DNA of 64,000 bases, from contig NZ_MOXD01000001.1 in the NCBI RefSeq assembly GCF_001976145.1, positions 464,435-528,434 on the forward strand. The letters are read 5' to 3'. Numbering within the stretch: position 1 is the stretch's first letter; each line of letters opens with the position of its first letter. The notes below the pieces were generated by a model. That model was not told the DNA's origin. It did not search any database and saw nothing but the letters and a program-made list of their open reading frames with translations. Shown one piece after another: positions 1 through 10,018 of the stretch. The position numbers and the translations under genes are program-made. The stretch is from Serratia oryzae (GTDB taxonomy: Bacteria > Pseudomonadota > Gammaproteobacteria > Enterobacterales > Enterobacteriaceae).

Positions 1-922
1 AAAAAATTAACGGCATCAGCACCCAGCTCAGCAGGAAAAACAGTTCTGGGCGCTGAGCGCGCTCACGCCAACCTTTGAGTAATGAGCCAGGTAATAGGCC
101 CAGCCAAGGAAATACTGCAGCAATCAGGATCGGCAGGTAATACCAGATTGGCGCTTTATGCTGGGCATTCTCTTCGGCAAAGCGCTGGATGTGCTCGATC
201 CAGAAGAAATAGTTCCAGTAATCCGGTTCACGCTGGGCCACCGCCAGTGCCCACGGCAGGCTCAGCAGCACCGCCACCACCACCGCCACCGGCCCGTAAA
301 TCAGCAGCTCTTTGATTTTGCGCTGCTGGATCACAATCGGGATCACCGCAATCACCGGTACCGCCAGCGCCAGGAACCCTTTGGTCATAAAGCCCATACC
401 ACAGGCCAAACCGAGCAGCACATAGCCCGTCAGTTTGCCTCTGACGCTAGTTGCTTTCAGCGTCAGATAATAACTGACCATCGCCGCCGTCAGCCACAGC
501 GAGATCATCGGATCGAGTACGCTGTAGGTGCCAACGCTGAACACCAGGAACATCGACAGGAAGATCAGCACCGCCAAGTAGGCACGGTGCGCGTTTTTCC
601 ACATCAGCCAGGCCAGGGCAAACACCAGCAATGCGGCCAGCCCGGTGCTGAATACGGAAGCAAAACGCACGGCAAAATTGTTATCGCCAAACAGCCACTG
701 ACTGACGTTATTGAACCAGTAACCGGCGACCGGTTTTTCAAAATAACGCAGGCCAAGCAGATTAGGGACAACCCAATCCCCCTTCGCCAGCATTTCACGG
801 CTAATCTCGGCATAGCGAGTTTCATCTGGTTGCCATAGCAGGCGTCCATTGAGCGGAATCAGATAGACCAGAACAAAAAAAATGGCCACGACAATGGCCC
901 AGGTTCCTTTCAGCGCTTTCAT
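1..922 (-). CDS. arnT: ArnT, undecaprenyl phosphate-Ara4N lipid A transferase (partial, N-terminal part)
   Basis: Integral inner-membrane glycosyltransferase that moves 4-amino-4-deoxy-L-arabinose from undecaprenyl phosphate to lipid A on the periplasmic side, lowering negative charge and giving polymyxin resistance. The frame is open from an ATG at 922 to the left edge, about 307 codons of the roughly 550 usual for the family; the C-terminus is outside. The product starts [20 protein letters not shown] and carries the early periplasmic-loop motif with [15 protein letters not shown] and the FEKPVAGYW stretch typical of ArnT, followed by repeated hydrophobic segments. Its ATG overlaps the arnD stop by 4 nt (ATGA), so it is the last visible gene of the arn operon; arnE/arnF would be expected further left. 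Confidence 0.95.
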   Translation of the reverse strand, partial: MKALKGTWAIVVAIFFVLVYLIPLNGRLLWQPDETRYAEISREMLAKGDWVVPNLLGLRYFEKPVAGYWFNNVSQWLFGDNNFAVRFASVFSTGLAALLVFALAWLMWKNAHRAYLAVLIFLSMFLVFSVGTYSVLDPMISLWLTAAMVSYYLTLKATSVRGKLTGYVLLGLACGMGFMTKGFLALAVPVIAVIPIVIQQRKIKELLIYGPVAVVVAVLLSLPWALAVAQREPDYWNYFFWIEHIQRFAEENAQHKAPIWYYLPILIAAVFPWLGLLPGSLLKGWRERAQRPELFFLLSWVLMPLIF

Positions 923-1830
923 GAAACGTCTTTTTCCTCTACTTCAGTTTGACAACCTAACCAGCCTTCACGGCCAGGGAACGGTGCCCGCGTAATGCGG
1001 CCTAACGGCAGCGAGGCCGGATCCGCAGGTAACAAGGCGCTCAATGGGCAGAATTCGATGCCCTGCTGCTGCGCACGCTGCAACAGATCTTCAAACATGG
1101 CCGCTTGCGACATGCCCTCCACTTCGGTGTGAATGGTGTACACCGGCACGCCCCGATCGTTTTCGATGGCGCGCAGAATGTAGTCATTGAAGCCCGCCAT
1201 GCTGACTTCGCTGCCAATCACTTCATCAAAGGTGGGGAGTGTCACGGGGATTTGCACCGTTCCTGGTTGACCGTTGTTTAATAACGGACGAAACGGATGT
1301 GTGCCACGGCAATCGCTGTTGTATTGGAAATTGAACCCCTGCTTCACTTCAACGACCCGCTGATCGGCACGCCAACCTGCCACCGCCGAGCAGGTAACCG
1401 GTTGCCCGGTGCTCGCGGTCAGCGCGTCAACGCCCAACTGCACTTGTCGTTTCAATTCTTCTTCAGACCAGCGCGCTACGCGAGCCTGCCAGCCTTGATG
1501 ATCCCAGGCGTGCAGCCCCACTTCATGACCAGCCTCGGCGGTACGCTTCATCAGCGCCCCCAACGCACGGGAGATGTTACGCCCCGGCCAGGCGGTGCCG
1601 GCCAGCAAAATATCCCAGCCATACAGCGAAGCCGCGTTTGAGCGCAGCATTTTCATCAGGAATTGGGGACGAAGGAGGCGCCACAAGTGGCGCCCCATAT
1701 TGTCTGGCCCTACGCTGAAGAAGAAACTGGCCTGAATACCTTGCTTATCGAACAGCTCCAACAACCGCGGCACCCCTTCACGGGTACCGCTGAAGGTATC
1801 TACATCAACTCGCAGGCCAACCTTCTTCAT
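919..1830 (-). CDS. arnD: ArnD, 4-deoxy-4-formamido-L-arabinose-phosphoundecaprenol deformylase
   Basis: Removes the formyl group from undecaprenyl phosphate-L-Ara4FN, making the sugar donor for ArnT. The 303-residue product is a NodB/polysaccharide-deacetylase-type enzyme. It opens with a [12 protein letters not shown] motif (metal-binding Asp) and has the metal-binding H-x3-H in [10 protein letters not shown], followed by the HTEVEG segment near the C-terminal third. Length and motifs are typical of ArnD. The start overlaps the arnA stop by 4 nt and the stop overlaps the arnT start by 4 nt, so translation is probably coupled along the operon. Confidence 0.95.
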   Translation of the reverse strand: MKKVGLRVDVDTFSGTREGVPRLLELFDKQGIQASFFFSVGPDNMGRHLWRLLRPQFLMKMLRSNAASLYGWDILLAGTAWPGRNISRALGALMKRTAEAGHEVGLHAWDHQGWQARVARWSEEELKRQVQLGVDALTASTGQPVTCSAVAGWRADQRVVEVKQGFNFQYNSDCRGTHPFRPLLNNGQPGTVQIPVTLPTFDEVIGSEVSMAGFNDYILRAIENDRGVPVYTIHTEVEGMSQAAMFEDLLQRAQQQGIEFCPLSALLPADPASLPLGRITRAPFPGREGWLGCQTEVEEKDVS

Positions 1831-3812
1831 GCACCATTACCTTCCTTCACCGTAGTACGCAGGAAGTAATCCAGGGTGTCGGCAACGGTCTGCTGCATCG
1901 CGATAGTAGGCTGCCAGCCCAGCAAGCGGCGCGCATTTTTGATGCTTGGCGTGCGATGCTCTACGTCCTGATAACCCTTGCCGTAGTAGCTGCTGCTTTC
2001 CACATCTTTGAATCCGGCAAACGGCGGGAAGTTGCCACGCAACGGGTGGTTGTTGAAGCTTTCCAACAACATTTCCGCCAGTTCACGAATGCTCGCTTCG
2101 TTGGTCGGGTTGCCGATGTTGACGATCTGGCCGTCACACATCCCATCACGGTTTTCAATAATGCGGTATAGCGCTTCAATACCGTCATTGATGTCGGTAA
2201 AGCAGCGTTTCTGCGCCCCACCGTCAACCAGTTTGATCGGTGAACCTTCAACCAGGTTGAGGATCAACTGGGTGATAGCACGGGAAGAACCGATACGTGC
2301 TGCATCCAGATTATCCAGGCGCGGCCCCATCCAGTTAAACGGACGGAACAGGGTGAACTTCAGGCCTTCTTTGGCACCGTAGGCCCAGATCACCCGGTCC
2401 AGCAACTGCTTGGATACGGAATAGATCCAACGTTGTTTGCTGATTGGCCCAACGATCAGGCGTGAACTGTCTTCATCAAACTCTTTATCATCACACATGC
2501 CATAAACTTCAGACGTGGATGGGAAAATGATGCGTTTGTTGTATTTCACACAGTCGCGAACGATTTTCAGGTTTTCTTCGAAATCCAGCTCGAACACTTT
2601 CAGTGGATTACGGGTGTATTCGATCGGCGTGGCGATCGCCACCAGCGGCAGGACCACATCACATTTCTTGATGTGATACTCGATCCACTCGGAATGGATG
2701 CTGATATCTCCCTCAACAAAGTGGAAGCGTGGGTTATCCAGGAAACGGCTGATGGCGTCGGAACCGATATCCAGACCATAAATGTCATAACGGTCTTCAC
2801 GCAGCAAGCGCTCGGTCAGGTGGTTACCAATAAAGCCGTTAACCCCGAGGATCAATACGCGGGTTCTGCGCTTCATCGCTGCACTTGGCTTCGGAGCCAG
2901 GCGAACATCGGTCACAATACCCATCTCCAGCGCCAGACGTGAGCCCTGTACGTATAAACCAGACTCGCTCTGGCCTGCGACGATCTCCAACGCGCCATCG
3001 CCACAGGCAATAATCAGCGGTGACGTGCTTAGTACGGTACCCGGCTGCTTGTCATGCCGGGTGTCCAACACGCGCGAACGCCATACGATCAGCTTGCGCT
3101 GGCCGAGATAGCTGAATGCACCTGGGTAAGGTTCGGTGACTGCACGCACCAGATTGTCGATCTCACGGGCAGACTTGTGCCACAGGATCTCGCCATCCGC
3201 TGCCGTGCGGCGGCCAAAATAGCTGGCATCCGCTTCATTTTGCTGGGTGAAGGTTGCTGTGCCGTTTTTCAGCTTTGGCAACTGCTCTTTCAACAGTGCC
3301 TGTGCGGCTTCCAACACTTTCTTATGCAACGTCAGCGCAGTGTCGCTACTGGAGATCGCGACTTTATGCTGGCCAACGATATCCCCTGCATCTGGACGCT
3401 TAACCATTTTGTGCAGCGTCACGCCGGTTTCTGTTTCGCCATTCAGCAGCGCCCAGTTAACCGGCGCACGCCCGCGATAACGTGGTAACAGTGAACCATG
3501 CAGGTTGAAACCGCCCTTCGGTGCCAATGACAGCACTTCTTCACTCAGCATGTTGCGGTAGTAGAAAGAGAAAATGATGTCAGGCTGCAGTTCACGAATG
3601 CGCTCAACCCACAGCGGGTGGTTCACATCTTCCGGTGCATAAACCGGCAAATCCAGCTCAGCCCCTTGGCGGGCAACAGAAGAGAAGAAGTTGTTTTCAC
3701 CAGGATCGTCGGTATGGGTGAACACCGCCTGCACGTCATAACCCGCTTCAGTCAGCGCCTGCAAACCAGCACAGCCGATATCATGGTAAGCAAATACAAT
3801 AGCTTTCATCAT
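1827..3812 (-). CDS. arnA: ArnA, bifunctional UDP-Ara4N formyltransferase / UDP-glucuronate decarboxylase
   Basis: Two-domain cytoplasmic enzyme of 661 residues. The C-terminal dehydrogenase domain oxidatively decarboxylates UDP-glucuronate to UDP-Ara4O; the N-terminal domain formylates UDP-Ara4N. The N-terminal 300 residues have the formyltransferase signature [15 protein letters not shown] with catalytic Asn and His. The C-terminal part starts with a Rossmann GVNGFIGNH motif and carries STSEVYG and a YSVSK active-site segment. Two consecutive ATG codons (3812 and 3809) are possible starts; 3812 gives an ATGA overlap with arnC, 3809 matches the MK start of the E. coli protein. Its substrate is made by the ugd product encoded at 57612-58955. 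Confidence 0.96.
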   Translation of the reverse strand: MMKAIVFAYHDIGCAGLQALTEAGYDVQAVFTHTDDPGENNFFSSVARQGAELDLPVYAPEDVNHPLWVERIRELQPDIIFSFYYRNMLSEEVLSLAPKGGFNLHGSLLPRYRGRAPVNWALLNGETETGVTLHKMVKRPDAGDIVGQHKVAISSSDTALTLHKKVLEAAQALLKEQLPKLKNGTATFTQQNEADASYFGRRTAADGEILWHKSAREIDNLVRAVTEPYPGAFSYLGQRKLIVWRSRVLDTRHDKQPGTVLSTSPLIIACGDGALEIVAGQSESGLYVQGSRLALEMGIVTDVRLAPKPSAAMKRRTRVLILGVNGFIGNHLTERLLREDRYDIYGLDIGSDAISRFLDNPRFHFVEGDISIHSEWIEYHIKKCDVVLPLVAIATPIEYTRNPLKVFELDFEENLKIVRDCVKYNKRIIFPSTSEVYGMCDDKEFDEDSSRLIVGPISKQRWIYSVSKQLLDRVIWAYGAKEGLKFTLFRPFNWMGPRLDNLDAARIGSSRAITQLILNLVEGSPIKLVDGGAQKRCFTDINDGIEALYRIIENRDGMCDGQIVNIGNPTNEASIRELAEMLLESFNNHPLRGNFPPFAGFKDVESSSYYGKGYQDVEHRTPSIKNARRLLGWQPTIAMQQTVADTLDYFLRTTVKEGNGA

Positions 3813-4789
3813 TCTTCTTCCTGAGTATTTTGGGTCTGCTTATCGCCGACCACTTTCTGAACAAAATAACGAGGGCGTGCGCGAACATCATTGTAAATCC
3901 GGCCGATATACTCCCCCAGCAAACCCATGCCAACAAACTGCGCGCCAATGAAGGTGAAAAGCACGGCAAACAGGGTGAACACCCCACCGGCAGCCCATTC
4001 AGGCCCCAGGATCAAACGCAGGGCGATCAACAGTACCGCCAAAATAAACCCGGATAACGCCACCACGCTACCGATCACACTCAGCAAACGCAGTGGCGTG
4101 GTCGTCAGGCAAGTGATCAGGTCATACATCAGGTTGATCAACTTCATCAGGCTATATTTGGAATCACCGAACTCACGTTCGGCGTGGCGCACCTCAATTT
4201 CAGTGGTGCGGCGGGCGAAAGTATTCGCCAGGATAGGGATAAAAGTGCTGCGCTCGTGACAATGTAACATTGCCTCAACGATATGACGGCGATAGGCACG
4301 CAGCATACAGCCGTAATCCCCCATCGACTTGCCGGTAGCACGCTGAATCATCATATTGATCATGCGTGAAGCCGACTTGCGGAACCAGGAGTCCTGACGG
4401 TTGGCACGCACGGTGCCCACCACGTCGTATCCTTCTTCAGCCACGCTCACCAAGCGTGGGATTTCTTCCGGTGGGTTTTGTAAATCGGCATCCAGCGTGA
4501 TCACCAGATCGCCGCTGACCTGATTGAAACCGGCCATAATGGCAGAATGTTGGCCGTAGTTACGGTTCAGCAATACCGCAATAATGCAGCTATCTGGCTG
4601 CTCAGCGGCCGCCGTCAACATCTCGGCGGAATTATCGCTGCTACCATCATCAACCAGAATAATTTCATAAGGTTGGGATAACTGCTTACAGGCGGCGGAG
4701 GTACGCTCCAACAGTGCAGGCAAGCTTTCCTGTTCGTTGAATACCGGGATGACCACCGAAACTTTCTTGATCGATTCAGCGCGCGACAC
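3809..4789 (-). CDS. arnC: ArnC, undecaprenyl-phosphate Ara4FN transferase
   Basis: Family 2 glycosyltransferase that moves Ara4FN from UDP to undecaprenyl phosphate at the inner membrane. The GT2 core is clear: [13 protein letters not shown] at the N-terminus, DDGSSDNS, and the [12 protein letters not shown] donor-binding motif. Two hydrophobic segments near residues 235-300 anchor it, and the [18 protein letters not shown] ending is family typical. I chose a GTG start at 4789 because a GGAG lies 7 nt upstream and the resulting [15 protein letters not shown] start fits the family length (326 aa). An upstream ATG at 4837 would add 16 residues that only read through the end of arnB. The start overlaps arnB by 14 nt. 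Confidence 0.93.
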   Translation of the reverse strand: MSRAESIKKVSVVIPVFNEQESLPALLERTSAACKQLSQPYEIILVDDGSSDNSAEMLTAAAEQPDSCIIAVLLNRNYGQHSAIMAGFNQVSGDLVITLDADLQNPPEEIPRLVSVAEEGYDVVGTVRANRQDSWFRKSASRMINMMIQRATGKSMGDYGCMLRAYRRHIVEAMLHCHERSTFIPILANTFARRTTEIEVRHAEREFGDSKYSLMKLINLMYDLITCLTTTPLRLLSVIGSVVALSGFILAVLLIALRLILGPEWAAGGVFTLFAVLFTFIGAQFVGMGLLGEYIGRIYNDVRARPRYFVQKVVGDKQTQNTQEEE

Positions 4790-5930
4790 GAGATAACTCC
4801 ACAACAGAAGATAAGGCATTGACCACGCGATCGACATCGGCTTCGGTCATGTCAGGGAATAGCGGTAAGGTGCATAAACGCGCCGAATTCCATTCGGTAT
4901 TAGGCAACGAAAGCTGCGGATAACGCTCGCGATAGAATTTTTGCGTATGGGCAGCGCGGAAATGCAGGCCGGTGCCAACACCCACTTCTTTCAAGCGCTC
5001 CATCAGTTGATCACGCCCGATACCACAGCGCTCTTCGTCAACACGGACCATAAACAGATGCCAGGCGTGATCGTGCGGATAATCTGGCAACCCCAACGGC
5101 TGGAAAGGAGAATCTTTCAACGCATTGAGGTAACGTTCGGCCAGTATTTTGCGCCGCGTATTCAGCTCTGGCAGGCGCGCCAGTTGCACTACGGCAATCG
5201 CCGCATGAATATCCGAAAGGTTGTATTTATAGCCCGGCTCAACCACTTCAGCCTGCGGCTTGCGCCCTTGCAACTGACGATCGAAGGCATCAACCCCCAA
5301 GCCATGAAACTTCAGGCAACGCACACGATCGGCCAACGCATCGTCGTCGGTGGCAATCAGGCCGCCCTCAGCACAGGTCAAATTCTTTATCGCGTGGAAA
5401 GAGAAAATTGCGGTCCCACGTGCGCCGACCCACTCGCCGTTAAAACGGGCACCCACCGCATGGGCCGCATCTTCGATCAGGGGGATATTGTGGCGTTGGG
5501 CCACCTCGCGCAGCGCATCCATCTGCAATGGTGCACCCGCATAGTGAACGGGGATAATGGCTTTGGTTCGTGCTGTGATGGCGGCTTCCACATCGGCGGC
5601 ACTCACCATCAGCGTATCGCGGTCAACATCAATCATCACCGGCGTTGCGCCTAGCAATTCGATCATGTTCAGTGTTGAAACCCAGGTCTGTGACGGTGTT
5701 ATCACCTCATCACCAGGCCTGATACCCAGTGCCATCAGGGTGATATGCATACCCGCTGTCGCAGAACAAACGGCAACTGCATGTTTGCATCCGAAGGTTT
5801 TACAAAACTCACTTTCCAACTGCTGATTCTGTGGCCCGGTGGTGATCCAGCCGGAACGCAGCACCTTTTCTACCGCCGCAATTTCTTCATCACCAATCGC
5901 TGGGCGTGAAAAAGGCAGGAATTGATCCAT
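4776..5930 (-). CDS. arnB: ArnB, UDP-4-amino-4-deoxy-L-arabinose aminotransferase
   Basis: PLP-dependent enzyme of the DegT/DnrJ/EryC1 family that converts UDP-Ara4O to UDP-Ara4N using glutamate. The 384-residue product starts [17 protein letters not shown] and has the family GxATAGMH cofactor region, EDAAHAVGA with the PLP-binding Asp, and [13 protein letters not shown] with the Schiff-base lysine. The ATG at 5930 has GAGG 7 nt upstream. It is the first gene of the arnBCADT operon. The 380-nt region before it carries candidate PhoP and PmrA boxes, fitting control by low magnesium and cationic peptides. Confidence 0.96.
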   Translation of the reverse strand: MDQFLPFSRPAIGDEEIAAVEKVLRSGWITTGPQNQQLESEFCKTFGCKHAVAVCSATAGMHITLMALGIRPGDEVITPSQTWVSTLNMIELLGATPVMIDVDRDTLMVSAADVEAAITARTKAIIPVHYAGAPLQMDALREVAQRHNIPLIEDAAHAVGARFNGEWVGARGTAIFSFHAIKNLTCAEGGLIATDDDALADRVRCLKFHGLGVDAFDRQLQGRKPQAEVVEPGYKYNLSDIHAAIAVVQLARLPELNTRRKILAERYLNALKDSPFQPLGLPDYPHDHAWHLFMVRVDEERCGIGRDQLMERLKEVGVGTGLHFRAAHTQKFYRERYPQLSLPNTEWNSARLCTLPLFPDMTEADVDRVVNALSSVVELSRVAR

Positions 5931-5964
5931 AGTTAAACCTCAAACGTCTTAATTTCTTTAAGCC

Positions 5965-5999
5965 ACTGTAAAACTGTTTCATTTAACCAACGCTAAACG
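5965..5999 (-). promoter_or_regulatory. Candidate PhoP box and -10 element of the arnB promoter
   Basis: Read on the minus strand, CGTTTA-GCGTT-GGTTAA is a direct repeat with the 11-nt period of PhoP boxes ((T/G)GTTTA-N5-(T/G)GTTTA); each half matches 5 of 6. Twelve nucleotides further is TACAGT, a plausible -10. That spacing is the one known for PhoP-activated promoters in which the box replaces the -35. The predicted start near 5958 would give a leader of about 28 nt for arnB. Inferred from pattern and position only. Confidence 0.5.
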
Positions 6000-6046
6000 C
6001 CGAAGAATGATTCTTGGTAGGTTCGCCGCCAATGTACGTCGGTTAG

Positions 6047-6063
6047 CTTAACAAAACCTTAAG
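6047..6063. promoter_or_regulatory. Candidate PmrA (BasR) box upstream of arnB
   Basis: CTTAACAAAACCTTAAG contains two CTTAA half sites with an 11-nt period, the layout of the PmrA consensus CTTAAT-N5-CTTAAT, and reads almost equally well on both strands. It lies about 117-133 nt upstream of arnB and about 50 nt upstream of the candidate PhoP box. The rest of 6064-6311 is AT-rich with no gene that I can support. Confidence 0.5.
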
Positions 6064-6311
6064 CTGTAAGTGGCAATCTGGGAACTTTCTGAAAAACGCC
6101 GCCATTAACAGAAACTAAAATATTCAATATAATCAGATTATTGTGCTGTTTTAATTTTTTAAAAACCCTAATTAAGCTTGTCTAGCGTAGCACGTCATTA
6201 ACGCTTTTCAATGAAAGAATCTTTTTTGAGGGAAAAATCAGATGATAGATTGATGATTCGCAAAATATTCGCGCACAAACTTAACTGATTAAAATAACAG
6301 CAAAAAAACAA

Positions 6312-7067
6312 CTATGCCGTCTTAGTCATAATCCAGCGCTGATCGCCTAGCGCCTGTAAGTGAAACTCCACGTCATAAATGCGCGACAGCACCTCTGGCT
6401 TCATCACCTCATGCGTGCTCCCTTGCATCACCAATCGCCCGGCATGCAGCAACCAGACCTGTTCGGCCTGTTGCAGAGTATGGTTCAGATCGTGTGCGCA
6501 AATTAACGCGCTGCGCCCACTGTGACAAAATTCCCGCAGCAGGCGATCCAGAGCCACTTTCTGCGCCACATCCAGGCTGTTGGTCGGTTCATCAAGCAGC
6601 AGTAACTGACTGCGTGGGTTCACCGTAGGCCATACCTGCAACAGCGCCGCAGCCAAGCGCACTCGCTGCCATTCGCCGCCGGATAGCTGGGTCAACATGC
6701 GTGATAATTTGTCTGCCAGTTTCAAACAGCGTGACAAGTAAAGGATGGTGTTTTCCAACTCTCTGACGTCTGCTCCCGCAGGCAGATGCAAAGCGAGGTA
6801 TTGGAAGACCGGCATCAGAGCAACGGGTGGCTGCTGCTGGCAGAGATAAGCACGGCGCTGCGCCAAGTCATGGCCTGAATAATCCCCCAGCGGCCGCCCC
6901 GACAACAGAATTTCTCCCTGGCCGGGCAAAACCCCTGCCAGCCTCGCCAACAGCGTACTTTTCCCTGCGCCGTTGGGGCCAATCAGGTGAACCTGCAACC
7001 CAGCTCCTATTTGCCCCGAAACCGGGGCGAAACGACCTTCTACTGCCACTTGGCTGAGTTGCAACAT
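6312..7067 (-). CDS. btuD: BtuD, vitamin B12 ABC transporter ATPase
   Basis: ATP-binding subunit of the BtuCDF cobalamin importer, 251 residues. Walker A GPNGAGKS is at residues 30-37, the ABC signature LSGGEWQ at 128-134, Walker B LLLLDE at 155-160 and the switch His in CAHDL near 192. It follows btuE by 15 nt in a btuC-btuE-btuD arrangement, as in E. coli. The identification rests on the shared locus with BtuC; the ATPase motifs alone would fit any FecCDE-type importer. Confidence 0.93.
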   Translation of the reverse strand: MLQLSQVAVEGRFAPVSGQIGAGLQVHLIGPNGAGKSTLLARLAGVLPGQGEILLSGRPLGDYSGHDLAQRRAYLCQQQPPVALMPVFQYLALHLPAGADVRELENTILYLSRCLKLADKLSRMLTQLSGGEWQRVRLAAALLQVWPTVNPRSQLLLLDEPTNSLDVAQKVALDRLLREFCHSGRSALICAHDLNHTLQQAEQVWLLHAGRLVMQGSTHEVMKPEVLSRIYDVEFHLQALGDQRWIMTKTA

Positions 7068-7082
7068 GTTCTGATAGCCCCT

Positions 7083-7634
7083 TTACTTCGCCAGCGCCGC
7101 TGTAATCGCTTGTACCAGCAGCGGATCTTCCGGCGTCATATCAGGAGAAAAACGCTGAATTACCGTACCATCACGGCCAATCAAAAATTTCTCAAAGTTC
7201 CACAAAATGTCACCCGTCTGTTTTGGCGCTCGCCCTTTGCTGCTCATACGCGCCAAAAACTCACTGCCTTCGGGGGCGATGGCCTGAGGTTTTGCCGTGA
7301 TCAGTGCCTGATAAAGCGGATGGCGATTAGTACCATTCACTTCGATTTTGGCAAACATCGGGAATTGGACGCCAAAAGTACTGCGGCAGAAGGCCAGGAT
7401 CTCTTCATTGCTACCCGGTTCCTGCCCCAAAAATTCGTTTGATGGGAAACCCAGCACGGCAAAACCCTGTTCTTGGTAGGCCTCATAGAGATTTTCTAAC
7501 CCTTCATACTGCTTCGTCAGACCACATTCGGAAGCGACGTTGACGACCAGCAGAACGTTCCCTTCGTAGGCCCCAAGGGTCGTTAGCTGGTTCTCAATGG
7601 TTTGCAACGCAACGGTATAAATCGGTTTGCTCAT
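7083..7634 (-). CDS. btuE: BtuE, glutathione/thioredoxin peroxidase
   Basis: Glutathione-peroxidase family enzyme of 183 residues that reduces peroxides; not needed for B12 transport despite its place in the btu operon (family knowledge). The peroxidatic cysteine is Cys37 in NVASECGLT, with no selenocysteine codon. The conserved FPSNEFLGQEPG (Gln) and WNFEKF (Trp, Asn) segments complete the catalytic tetrad. It sits between btuC (71 nt upstream) and btuD (15 nt downstream), consistent with one transcript. Confidence 0.94.
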   Translation of the reverse strand: MSKPIYTVALQTIENQLTTLGAYEGNVLLVVNVASECGLTKQYEGLENLYEAYQEQGFAVLGFPSNEFLGQEPGSNEEILAFCRSTFGVQFPMFAKIEVNGTNRHPLYQALITAKPQAIAPEGSEFLARMSSKGRAPKQTGDILWNFEKFLIGRDGTVIQRFSPDMTPEDPLLVQAITAALAK

Positions 7635-7705
7635 CAGATTTCATCCTATTGTTTTATTTGCAGGTGAAGCAGAGAAAGTGCCTGTGGTTCACACCGGCCA
7701 CGGAT

Positions 7706-8713
7706 TTACCTTACGCTTTTTGAGCGAGCCAGTAACCAGATAAATAGCGGTGCCCCCAGCGTGGCCGTCACCACACCGATAGGCAATTCCGCAGCGAGCA
7801 GTGTGATGCGTGCCAGCACGTCAGCAATCAGCAAAACACCGGCCCCCGCCAGCGCACAACCAGGCAATAGAAAGCGCTGATTGGTTAAGCCACTGAGCCG
7901 CAGCATATGAGGAATAACCAACCCGACAAAGCCGATCACCCCAGCCAGTGCCACGCTGGTGCCCACCAGCCAGCCAATCGCCAGCACCAGCAGGTAGCGC
8001 CACAGATAGAGAGAAAGCCCAAGTTGGTGGGCCTGAACTTCGCCCAGAGTCATCAGGTTAAGCACCTTGCCCTGAGCGCACAGCCACAGCAGCACAGGCA
8101 AAACGAGCAGTAACAACCACTTCTGTCGCCAATCCACCCCGCCAAATCCCCCCATCATCCAATACATCAGTTGCCGCAGATCGAGACTGGAACTGAAATA
8201 GACGGCCCAGGTCATGATGGCGCTGCAGACAATCCCCAAAGCCACTCCCACTAATAACAGGCGTGCATTGCTCAAACGGCGACGGCGGGCAAAACTCAAT
8301 AACAGGAAGGTCATCACCAGCGCACCGAGGATGGCACTCAGGCTCATCAGGGCAACCGGTAATAAACCGTTGCCAAACAGCACGGCCAGCACCAGAGCCA
8401 CTCCGGCCCCGTTCGCCACACCAAGCAATCCTGGCTCCGCCAACGGATTTTCAAACAGCGCCTGCATTGCCGCCCCGGCAACCGCCAGGCTGGCTCCGAC
8501 TAACATCACCGCTAACGCCCGCGGCAGGCGCAACTGCCAGACAAACAACCGAGCAGACTCACTCAGCCACTGCGTAGGCCAGATCCAGACGTCCCCGGCG
8601 CTCAAGCTGAAGATAAAGGCCACCACCACGCCCAACGTCAGTAATGACAAATGGCATTTATCCCGTCGGTGTTGATTTTGCTGCAATGAAGTAAACGTCT
8701 GGCTGGTTGGCAT
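7706..8713 (-). CDS. btuC: BtuC, vitamin B12 ABC transporter permease
   Basis: Inner-membrane permease of the FecCD family, 335 residues with about ten hydrophobic segments. Family motifs are visible: [20 protein letters not shown] near the N-terminus, [16 protein letters not shown], and [13 protein letters not shown], the coupling region that contacts the ATPase. It heads the btuC-btuE-btuD cluster. The periplasmic binding protein BtuF is not encoded here, as is usual. In E. coli ihfA precedes btuC; here the upstream neighbour is an unrelated small gene. Confidence 0.93.
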   Translation of the reverse strand: MPTSQTFTSLQQNQHRRDKCHLSLLTLGVVVAFIFSLSAGDVWIWPTQWLSESARLFVWQLRLPRALAVMLVGASLAVAGAAMQALFENPLAEPGLLGVANGAGVALVLAVLFGNGLLPVALMSLSAILGALVMTFLLLSFARRRRLSNARLLLVGVALGIVCSAIMTWAVYFSSSLDLRQLMYWMMGGFGGVDWRQKWLLLLVLPVLLWLCAQGKVLNLMTLGEVQAHQLGLSLYLWRYLLVLAIGWLVGTSVALAGVIGFVGLVIPHMLRLSGLTNQRFLLPGCALAGAGVLLIADVLARITLLAAELPIGVVTATLGAPLFIWLLARSKSVR

Positions 8714-8870
8714 AGGTCGTCAGCGTGGCCTGATGATGAGTATCTTGCCGCAAATATTAGGGGGTTAGCGCCGTGAGGGAAAGGATTGTATTACAGATAG
8801 CAAGGAAAACAGCGGCTAATGGCGCGGATCATAGTCGTTTTGCGAATAAGGCCGACTATGGGGGCTAGCG

Positions 8871-9122
8871 TTATTGCCACGTTGATTGTACGGTTCGCCC
8901 CCAATACAGACCGTTGTCATTGGGTTCCCCTACACCGTGCCCCTGATGCGCATGCCACCACTGTGGCGGACGCCAATCATAGCCATCCCAGTAGCAGCCT
9001 CGTCTTTCCTGCTCTCCCAGATGCACTGAAACGCCGGACACATTGACAGCGATAGAGACATTTGCCAAAGCAGCTATCGGTAGCAGCAGGGGTAAACACA
9101 CCAGCAACAGGCGCTTTTTCAT
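8871..9122 (-). CDS. Small exported DUF2502-like protein, probably frameshifted at its C-terminus
   Basis: 83-residue product with a clear Sec signal peptide (MKKRLLLVCLPLLLPIAALA) and a mature part with the G-x-YWDGYDWRPPQWWH pattern that I associate with DUF2502/YpeC-type periplasmic proteins of unknown function. The open frame ends at 8871. Removing one base from the five-C run at 8898-8902 (five G on the coding strand) would instead carry the frame on to a stop at 8816-8818. That would add a polar tail rich in N, Y, H, R and P, the composition expected for this family. Either a frameshift mutation or a homopolymer sequencing error is likely. The family assignment is moderate. Confidence 0.65.
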   Translation of the reverse strand: MKKRLLLVCLPLLLPIAALANVSIAVNVSGVSVHLGEQERRGCYWDGYDWRPPQWWHAHQGHGVGEPNDNGLYWGRTVQSTWQ

Positions 9123-9563
9123 TGATAACCTCTCTTTATTTCGACGCTGGCAAGGTTATTTTCTTTGATATTTCTCCTCATGATTATTGCCACCCACTTC
9201 AGCGATGTGGGATTCAATATGTCCACACGCCCCACGTTATTTCTGCAACCCTTAATATAATAACGCAATCCATTTCATTAGCAGATATAACATCACTCCG
9301 TTTATACTCGTGACCGGTTGGCAATGCAAAGTTCAATGTAGCTCCAGATTGAAGCTCATTCCACCAGCCTTATAGTAACCAAGGTGACTATTAATGCGAT
9401 ATCCATCCAATAAGCTTGAAATTAATTCTCACACTCTTCTATCACCTAAATATTTTAATTTTCATTGTTGCTATTGCTATTCGAAAAAAGGCTGACTAGA
9501 TTATTAATGACTGCTCGTATTTATGTTACATGGATGTGCACTCCTTGCTTAAAGAGGTGTACC
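9123..9563. other. AT-rich intergenic region
   Basis: About 440 nt between the DUF2502-like gene and the fimbrial-like gene. It presumably holds the divergent promoters. I see no ORF with a ribosome binding site, no RNA gene and no clear repeat. It is noticeably richer in A and T than the core genes around it. Confidence 0.5.
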
Positions 9564-9872
9564 ATGAACGCTTACAAGCTCGCCTGCATTTCAGCTTCAA
9601 TGAGTCTCCTTTTACTCATCAACATCCCACTCGCGAACAGCGCCTCAAGCGGCGTCATCAACTTCAGAGGGGCGATTGTTGCTGGCGGTTGCACAGTTAA
9701 CCACTCGCAGAGTACTGTCAATATCAGTTGTTATAACGATAAAGGTAAAGTGGTACATACTACAGCGCCGATCAATTCAGCGAATGTCAAATTCCTCAGT
9801 GGAAAGACTTCAAATATCAAATGGCTTAATCCTCAACACACTCTTGGAATTATGAATATAACGTACTCATAA
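9564..9872 (+). CDS. Small exported type 1 fimbrial subunit-like protein (orphan)
   Basis: 102-residue product from the ATG at 9564, preceded by AGAGGTG. An earlier in-frame start at 9465 would put the hydrophobic signal sequence internally, so I reject it. After a signal peptide ending near NSA-SS, the mature protein begins GVINFRGAIVAGGCTVN, the typical N-terminus of fimbrial subunits, with a second Cys in NISCYN that could pair with the first. Fimbrial subunits are normally 150-180 residues. This one stops at about 75 mature residues and has no usher, chaperone or other fimbrial gene beside it. It may be a decayed subunit or a separate small fimbrial-like family. Confidence 0.6.
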   Translation: MNAYKLACISASMSLLLLINIPLANSASSGVINFRGAIVAGGCTVNHSQSTVNISCYNDKGKVVHTTAPINSANVKFLSGKTSNIKWLNPQHTLGIMNITYS

Positions 9873-9925
9873 ATTTAAATCATTTGATACTATGCCGACA
9901 CCAGGGAATTAACTCACTTAATTAC

Positions 9926-9961
9926 CTCGCCCTGAATATTTTTATTTAACTTCAGGGCGAG
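9926..9961. terminator. Stem-loop after the fimbrial-like gene
   Basis: CTCGCCCTGAA (9926-9936) pairs perfectly with TTCAGGGCGAG (9951-9961) across a 14-nt AT-rich loop. The following CTCTATTATT is only weakly T-rich, so it is a likely but not ideal intrinsic terminator 53 nt after the stop codon. Confidence 0.5.
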
Positions 9962-10018
9962 CTCTATTATTACCGCAAAACCGTTCATCTATAAATAATT
10001 ATTGATATAACAACTGAT

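Noticed and set aside
158..838. Plus-strand ORF of 226 codons antisense to arnT
   Set aside because: Low-complexity His/Gln/Arg-rich product typical of the antisense frame of a GC-rich gene; arnT on the other strand is unmistakable.
5947..5966. CTTAA-type repeat close to arnB considered as a PmrA box
   Set aside because: The two TTAA halves are 9 nt apart instead of 11; the pair at 6047-6063 has the correct period.
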